Assembly (NCBI GenBank): GCA_963697455.1 | Contig: CAVOOI010000015.1 | Span: 23,968 to 87,967, forward strand | Source: JAFEDN01 sp963697455 | GTDB lineage: Bacteria > Pseudomonadota > Gammaproteobacteria > Coxiellales > Coxiellaceae | DNA: 64,000 bases | Direction: 5' to 3' | Shown here: in pieces, positions 62,603 to 64,000 of the stretch | Layout: every line of letters begins with the position of its first letter | Position numbering within the stretch: position 1 is the first letter of the stretch | Program-made: the position numbers and the translations under genes | Notes under the pieces: generated by a model | Told to the model about the DNA's origin: nothing | Database searches by the model: none | The model's input: the letters and a program-made list of their open reading frames with translations, nothing else

Positions 62603-63510
62603 ATGTTAAGTAGTTCGTTAACCCATTTGCAGAAAACCATGCAGACTAAAATTTATCAATTAGGGCAAGTATTACCAGTTTGGCCAAATAACAAATTGCT
62701 GGCGGCAACTCGGCATCAATCATTGCTGCAAGAGATTCAGCAATTAAGCGCTTTACCGGAAGCCCATTTTAAAAGCTTATACCGTCCGGCAATCAATCGA
62801 TTTGCTGAATTTGTGCAGGTGATTGCAGAAGAGCCACAAAACGCTTTAGGTGGCCTGCTGAATTTAGGGTTGGCCCGCGCCACCCTCGGATTGCGTCAAT
62901 TTGCCGCCGAAGCCGGCCCCAGAATAGATGCTGATCCGCTAATCAATTATGCTATTTTCACCGCCGGATTATTTTTCGGATCCGGCTAAAGTAATCAGTA
63001 GCAAAAAATAGTTATGCTGTGATGAAGACGGCAAATATTTGCGGGACTGGTATCCTTATTCCGGGACGATGGCCGAGCAAGGGATAGAATACTATAAGAT
63101 ATATCCCTATAACACCACCGCTTATGATTCTTTAAATCATGAAGCCGCGGCGCTGTTGGCGCGGCAAATGATGCCGCAGGAAGGCTTTCTGTGGCTGAGT
63201 AGCGATTTAGAATTATTTATCGATTGGCTGGGTGCGCTGCGTGGAGAAAGGGGTAGTGAAGGCCGCGCAAAATTACCCGGATTTTCGCCTTGCCTCCGTC
63301 ACGAAGATATTCTGGGTTTAATGAAAGGTTTGCCGCCAATTGCCATTGGAAGCGGTTACCCCTAAAGAATTAGCGCAGGAAGATCAAATGTTATTGTGGT
63401 TACGCGAAGGCATAAACAATGGTTCCATCGCCGACCAATACTCTTTATGCTGGTGTCCACATATTAGATGATAGTACTTTATATATAAACAATGAACTTT
63501 TTAATGGATT
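62603..63510 (+). pseudogene. TraI_2 (DUF1528) domain protein, HD-degenerate and frameshifted
   Basis: AAGGAAGG before the ATG. The order of blocks follows the TraI_2 HD domain: LYRPAINRFAEFVQVIAEEP, then GGLLNLGLARATLGLRQF (the metal-binding His residues of HH..GGLL.H replaced), INYAIFTAGLFF, then after a frame change near 62985 SDPAKV in place of HDxGK, CDEDGKYLRDWYPYSG, and 63039-63365 with LARQMMPQEGFLWLSSDLELFIDWL. Two further frame changes (near 63345 and 63445) carry AVTPKELAQEDQMLLWLREG and GVHILDDSTLYINNELFNGF, the C-terminal part. Both the frame and the catalytic residues are lost. 63510-63865 holds no gene I can support. Confidence 0.6.
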
Positions 63511-63865
63511 TTCTAGAAGAGGGTAAGATTACGTAGAGATACGAATAAATAGTCGAACTAGTTAATAACGATTTGGATTAGACATCTCGCATTACTCAAG
63601 AAAAAGCGGCGCATGTCAATTTTTTAATGCAGCGCGGTGATCCCAAACGGTGCAGGTGCCACACGGCATGGTCGCTTTCGGGGGGCATGTTAAGTTAGAT
63701 AAAACAACTTCCCAGTCAGTCCCTTGCAACAAGAAATAAAATCCGTATTCCAGCAATCGGCCATCGATTACCCGGCGTAAACAAACCATCGCAACCGCCA
63801 AACGTCAAAACAATAATCCTAATTCCTAACCTTTAAAATGCGCTGAGTCAGATTTTTACCCTAAT

Positions 63866-64000
63866 ATTGTTAATATTTCCCGCCGCCGCCAAGCCCATTG
63901 CGGATAGACCGCAGGTCGGGTTCTGTCGGCTGCGTCCTTTTAACATGCTCGCTGCGCTGCGCGTGCAAAAGGACTCCGCGTCCACCCGTTAGCTAGCGCG
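63866..64000 (+). repeat. Palindromic repeat family A, copy 4 (cut by window edge)
   Basis: AATATTTCCCGCCGCCGCCAAG, then TGCGGATAGA, GTCCT-like TTCTGTCGGCTGCG, a hairpin (CCTTTTAACATG with its partner before AAAAGGACTCCGCG) and CGTTAGCTAGCGCG. Aligns with copy 3 in the same orientation. The right arm lies beyond the window. Confidence 0.75.

Noticed and set aside
63510..63865. Gene on either strand near 63616-63801
   Set aside because: Short frames with many Cys and no start signal or recognisable motif; probably degraded sequence behind the TraI_2 remnant.
1..64000. CRISPR array
   Set aside because: No set of regularly spaced direct repeats; the repeats found are inverted and dispersed, and no cas genes are present.

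Overview
The window is chromosomal DNA from a gammaproteobacterium, most likely a host-associated member of the Legionellales/Coxiellaceae sphere. The core gene orders are gammaproteobacterial: lpxB-rnhB-dnaE, rlmD-relA, fimV/truA-accD-folC-dedD-cvpA-purF and leuS-lptE-holA-nadD. Base composition is moderate. Gene decay, insertion sequences, an ankyrin-repeat protein and many palindromic repeats point to an intracellular or formerly intracellular lifestyle. The taxonomic placement is inference from gene content, not a search result.

Layout. 0-8.4 kb: a cut AAA/DUF4143 ATPase, a peroxiredoxin-DsbA pair, an OprD-type porin, a complete pstSCAB phosphate operon (Pho box before pstS) and an ohr/thioredoxin-like oxidative-stress pair. 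8.5-11 kb: a chagasin-type protease inhibitor, an SDR dehydrogenase, trhO and def. 11-12.8 kb: an ISAs1-family element inserted into a dispersed repeat. 12.8-19.3 kb: lpxB with a Gfo/Idh/MocA oxidoreductase, rnhB, dnaE and tRNA-Leu(CAA). 19.6-21.4 kb: two DUF883 (ElaB/YqjD-like) membrane proteins, a YqjE-like membrane protein and a small exported protein. 21.4-28 kb: relA, rlmD, a GNAT acetyltransferase, a frameshifted recJ and trpR. 28-33.3 kb: LysR regulator and an ankyrin-protein gene cut in two by an IS630 element. 33.3-37.5 kb: ribE, a HigBA-like toxin-antitoxin pair and dinG. 37.5-45.2 kb: fimV-like to purF, then a quinone oxidoreductase. 45.2-47.6 kb: an accessory scrap region with a type I restriction-modification remnant, a FosA-like glyoxalase, a duplicated cupin fragment, and a Fic protein facing a 53-codon partner that carries a Fic inhibitory motif. 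47.7-50 kb: a sugar transporter-ROK kinase-phosphomannose isomerase cupin operon. 50-52 kb: exported protein, dusA, rpmE. 52-57.8 kb: unknown proteins, one large and AT-rich. 57.8-62.4 kb: nadD-holA-lptE-leuS. 62.6-63.5 kb: a broken TraI_2-type gene.

Two themes stand out. First, mobile and repeated DNA: two IS elements whose target-site duplications can be read, at least five palindromic repeat families, and a repeat of about 150 bp whose outer arms vary together. Second, reading-frame breaks: leuS, accD, recJ, truA and the fimV-like gene all carry small indels while their protein sequence stays well conserved in the alternate frames. For essential genes this looks more like consensus or assembly error than decay. 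The DUF1016 nuclease and the ankyrin gene, in contrast, are broken by a large internal deletion and by an IS, which cannot be explained by base errors.
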